From NCBI RefSeq assembly GCF_007565055.1, contig NC_044553.1, positions 127,742,978 to 127,806,977 on the forward strand: 64,000 nucleotides of DNA, read 5' to 3'. Positions 57,661-64,000 of the stretch are shown one piece after another; within the stretch, counting starts at the first letter, position 1; the number at the start of each line of letters is the position of its first letter. This DNA comes from Rhinopithecus roxellana. Taxonomy: Eukaryota > Chordata > Mammalia > Primates > Cercopithecidae. Made by a program: the position numbers and the translations under genes. The notes below the pieces were generated by a model. The model searched no databases. It saw only the letters and a program-made list of their open reading frames with translations, and was not told where the DNA came from.

Positions 57661-60055
57661 AGTTCATGTGTTATGTTATTTTTTTTTTGAACAGCCTTAA
57701 AATGTAGTGCCAAAAAACTTTGATACTGTTTAAAAAAACAAGTTTTCTATAAGAAAGAAAAGTGACTGAACAAAACAGTTTGGGGAAAAAGGCATTTGGG
57801 TCAATCAAAACGCACAGACATGAATGACATAACGTGATCACCTGATGCCTCCCAGCTCTCTGCTTCCCTTCCTTCTTTCTACCTTGAGTGTCTCCAAATA
57901 TTCTTCTAGACCATTTAAAACCACCTTCCTATGAACAAAACGGCATTCACTTCCTTTTCCTACTACCATGAAAAATGGACTCCTGGAGCCTTTTTTTCTT
58001 CCAGTCTAAAATGAATGCAAGAACTGAATTAATGATTTTCTGCTGATTTGGCTAATAAGTAATTACTGTCTAAGCCAAGAGAGCACAAGGATTTGGGTGC
58101 TGGTGTTCAGTGCTTATCCACCCCTCCCAGATGGCTGCCTATGTTGGAGGGAGCTGAGAAAGGAGGAAGGGTGGCGGGCTGTATGTCCACCCTTTGTTGT
58201 GGGTGTAGGTGCAAGCTGAGCAGTGGCTGTGATGTGCAGTAGTGTGTGGGTGTGTAAGAACCTTATAGCCCATGCATCCTGATCGCACCTCTGCAGTCTT
58301 TCTCTTTGATTTTGCCTTTTGAAAGAGACTGCATTTTAGATGACACTTCTAATGACTTGCGGATTAATTCACAACTCAGCCTAGGTTCCCCAGAAAACAT
58401 ATCCTGAGGCAAAATTCAGTTGGTGATATGTTACTAGGGTGTTTTTTTCCAATGAAAACAGGAGCAAAGGAAAAGGGAATTTAGGCATGGAAAGAGAGGG
58501 AGCAGATAGGAGGGAGGGTTCATTACCAGGCAGACCACCCACTGCTGAGTACGAAGGACAAAAGATGGATCCATCTCACAAGATCATCTTTGAGAGGCCA
58601 ACAGCAACTGCATCTCAGGACATTTCTTAGGAGGCAATAAAGGGAGACGCTTTGATCCATGGATATGTGTTCGTTAGCCAAAGGTCTGCCCCATAGATTT
58701 TTAACTTGCCAGAAATTTCAGATTGCATATATGTGAGTACCGAGCAAATCCCGTGGCATCTTAGACCTTGTGATATGAGGATATGAGCATATCCCATGTG
58801 GGCTTGTTCCCATGTAAAGCTGATCAGACTTCTTGCAGAAGTGGGTGCTGAGGCAGCAGCTGGGGTGTTAAAGCCAAAAGCTCCAGAGACAGGGTGAAGC
58901 CAAGAAGATCCGATACGATGCCCGGTTGGATAATAATGTTGTAATGTGGTTCTGCAAGTCTTAGAACATATAAACTGGTAGTAAGGGGGCTAATTCTTGC
59001 TATGTTGTTGGTTTTATTCAAACAACTTCTTTTCATTGTTTACTTTTTATAGCCACGATACCCAGCAGGGCATTTCTCTAAAAGAACTGCATGGAAAAAG
59101 GAGAAATAAACGGAACTATGAATGTGTGTCTGATACAACAGATACAATTTTCCATATAATTCCATTGTGCATTAACAGGACATTGAATGCAAAGCAGTGG
59201 TGAATAGACTTTTCCAGAAAATAATTAGGGAGCTATATTTATCTCTGAATCTTTCAGGTACTGCGGTCACATTTTCTGTTCCAAAAATAAAATAGCTGAT
59301 TTTTAGAAAAGGCAGTGATATTTAAAATTAATGCACGGAAACATGCCAACGTGAGATTTAGGATCTATATTTAGATATTTACTAATATAAAGTCTCAACG
59401 ATGTTAAAGAAAAGCTTAAGTTTCATAGAAGAAAAAATGAGTCAATAAAGTAGTTACCTATTATTAACCATTAAGTCCTGGAATAATTTGAAGAGGTCTA
59501 CAGAACACAAAAATGAGTTTGATGTGTAGGTTGTGTTAGTTGGCTACAAGTAGGACTGTGTAACCATCTTTTTCAATATTAGAAATCCGAGGTACAGAGA
59601 CACTTTATTGGGGATCATTCACTAAAATATAAAACCTGTGGCTGTGGGTGAGCGGCCCCTTGGGTGTGCGGTGGTGGTCCAGAGGGCGGGGCGCACCCGC
59701 TGTGCACTGGTACACCAGGGTCCTTTCGCCAGTGGCCTAATGACAGCCGAAGGAGGCCTGTCACAGGGAAGCAAGGATCCTTGCCTTATATTAAGGATCA
59801 CGGATAGCTCTGGGCGGCACCAAAAGAGGCAGATATTTTACCATCCTTGGAATGACAATCCAGTCTCCAAGTCTGGTTGGGATTCTAGTTTGCTGATAAC
59901 AAAACACATATTCAGGCCTCTCTTAACCATCCATGACATATGTGTATATGTGAGCAGAAAGCGCACAGTGCTCCTAAGAAATGTTCATGAGTGAGGGTAA
60001 GAGGTGCAGTTTAAGGAGCAGCTTTTAAAAAAATGGTCCAATTTTATAAATGAAG
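57661..60055. other. Repeat-poor region upstream of GABRB3
   Basis: No Alu, L1 or LTR is recognised for 2.4 kb before the CpG island. A local GC-rich patch with GC boxes (for example 'gggcggggc' at 59684-59692) lies at 59640-59760. It is probably proximal regulatory sequence. No coding potential is recognised. Confidence 0.5.
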
Positions 60056-60206
60056 AATCGGGCCGCCACACCAGGGGCTGGAAGACGGGTCAGGCGGGAA
60101 AGCCTGAGGGTGGGGGTAGGGGCGGGGATCCCCGCGTCGCCGTTTGGATGCTCGGAGACGGTGGGGGAGAGCGGATCCCAGCAGGTTAGGCCGGAGGAAC
60201 AGCGCC

Positions 60207-60286
60207 ATGTGCTCCGGGCTCCTGGCGCTCCTGCTGCCCATCTGGCTCTCCTGGACCCTGGGGACCCGAGGCTCTGAGCCCCGCAG
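60207..60286 (+). CDS. GABRB3: GABRB3 alternative exon 1a, coding part (signal peptide variant)
   Basis: The ATG at 60207 opens 80 coding bases that end CGC AG at 60286, followed by donor GTGAGG. The 26 encoded residues begin MCSGLLALLLPIWLSW and include a leucine-rich hydrophobic core, so they form a signal peptide for the beta-3 subunit of the GABA-A receptor chloride channel. The two leftover bases AG join T of exon 2 to give Ser27. The sequence matches the human isoform-2 start that I know. Residues Pro11 and Ser15, positions of reported human epilepsy variants P11S and S15F, carry the reference residues. Splicing to exon 2 removes 851 bases including exon 1. The transcription start and 5' UTR are not resolved. 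Confidence 0.93.
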
Positions 60287-60427
60287 GTGAGGCGGGGGCT
60301 TCTGCAGGCACCGTCGGGAGGCGGCGGCACGCAGTCCGGCGGGCAGAGGCGCGGCCCCGGGGGCTCTTGGGCTGCGCCGCAGCGGGCGGTGGTCGTGGTG
60401 CGGGGCCAACTTCGGGGGCCGGGGTAG

Positions 60428-61030
<603 letters not shown>

Positions 61031-61137
61031 TAGGGGCCGCGGGTGGGCCGGCGGGCGGCGGGCAGGGCGCGGGGTGCGCGGGGCGCTGGCGGCTGAGCCG
61101 CCCCTGACCCCGCTCTCGGTGCTCCCCGCCCCCCCAG

Positions 61138-61229
61138 TGTGAACGACCCCGGGAACATGTCCTTTGTGAAGGAGACGGTGGACAAGCTGTTGAAAGGCTA
61201 CGACATTCGCCTGAGACCCGACTTCGGGG
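61138..61229 (+). CDS. GABRB3: GABRB3 exon 2
   Basis: A pyrimidine-rich acceptor ends in CAG at 61137. The 92-base exon encodes residues Ser27 (split) to Gly57 plus the first base of Gly58, and is followed by donor GTAAGT. The peptide [16 protein letters not shown].. is the N-terminal extracellular helix region of beta subunits. Asn33-Met-Ser35 is the N-glycosylation sequon corresponding to mature Asn8. Gly32, the site of the reported human variant G32R, is intact. The intron from exon 1 is only 108 bases. Confidence 0.97.
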
Positions 61230-61413
61230 GTAAGTGGGCTGCGCGCGGCCGCTGCGGGAAGCGCGACCCACGGCGGCGGCGGCCTGGGCGGAGGGAGGCG
61301 GGGGCGCATCCGCGGAGCCGCGGCGGGGGGGGTGGAGGCCCTTCGCCCGCGCCCCTCCCGGGATAGCCCCCAGTCCTCAGAGCCGCCCGCGCCCCGCGTC
61401 GGAGCTGGGCTGA

Positions 61414-64000
<2,587 letters not shown>

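Noticed and set aside
60044..60053. TTTATAAATG as a TATA box for exon 1a
   Set aside because: It is TATA-like, but with the transcription start unknown and a CpG-island promoter downstream it cannot be supported as a functional element.
1..60055. Expected exons of GABRA5, the head-to-head neighbour of GABRB3 in human
   Set aside because: No alpha-subunit coding sequence or recognisable non-coding exon was found. From memory of the human layout its promoter should lie farther upstream than this window reaches.

Overview
The window is primate nuclear DNA. It is AT-rich and packed with Alu, L1, MaLR and ERV1 elements. Several AluY copies (for example 4719-5017, 13251-13568, 14810-15093 and 17011-17313) carry 3'-half variants that I associate from memory with Old World monkey AluYR lineages, so a macaque- or baboon-like genome is the best guess. 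That is an inference, not a measurement.

The only gene I can support is the 5' end of GABRB3 (GABA-A receptor subunit beta-3), on the + strand at the right edge. Two alternative first coding exons lie in one CpG island: exon 1a at 60207-60286 and exon 1 at 60950-61029. Each carries exactly 80 coding bases and ends in the same phase, and either can join exon 2 (61138-61229). Exon 3 (61439-61506) follows, and intron 3 runs off the window. Joined exons give the first 80 residues of the beta-3 precursor. They cover a signal peptide encoded by either first exon, the N-terminal glycosylation sequon and the first strand of the ligand-binding domain. In human this gene sits in the 15q11-q13 receptor cluster, head-to-head with GABRA5. 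No GABRA5 exon was recognised here.

The first 60 kb is upstream, non-coding DNA. Positions 1-7275: two old sense-strand L1M elements placed tail to head, broken by an LTR, Alus and two oppositely oriented pieces of one DNA transposon. Positions 7568-8904: two copies of one ERV1-type LTR in opposite orientation. Positions 8905-12026: sparse sequence with four Alus. Positions 12240-19388 and 21860-27800: antisense L1 of several ages nested in one another, with an MST LTR and Alus; between them lies a unique island with a candidate exon at 20277-20324. Positions 28019-31590: mostly unrecognised, probably single-copy DNA. Positions 31591-32134: an AluJ whose tail has become a 274-base G-rich purine tract. 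Positions 32190-44530: mainly sense L1 with an MLT1A LTR, many Alus and a three-copy 50-base tandem repeat. Positions 44905-45640: a solo LTR12 (HERV-9 type) with a CCAAT-box array, about 15 kb upstream of exon 1a and on the same strand. Positions 47540-57660: one ancient sense L1M split by at least seven younger insertions. Positions 57661-60055: repeat-poor DNA leading into the GABRB3 promoter.

All repeat family names come from recognising consensus-like sequence by eye. Group-level calls (Alu, L1, MaLR, LTR12) are firm; subfamily names and boundaries are approximate to tens of bases unless target-site duplications are given.
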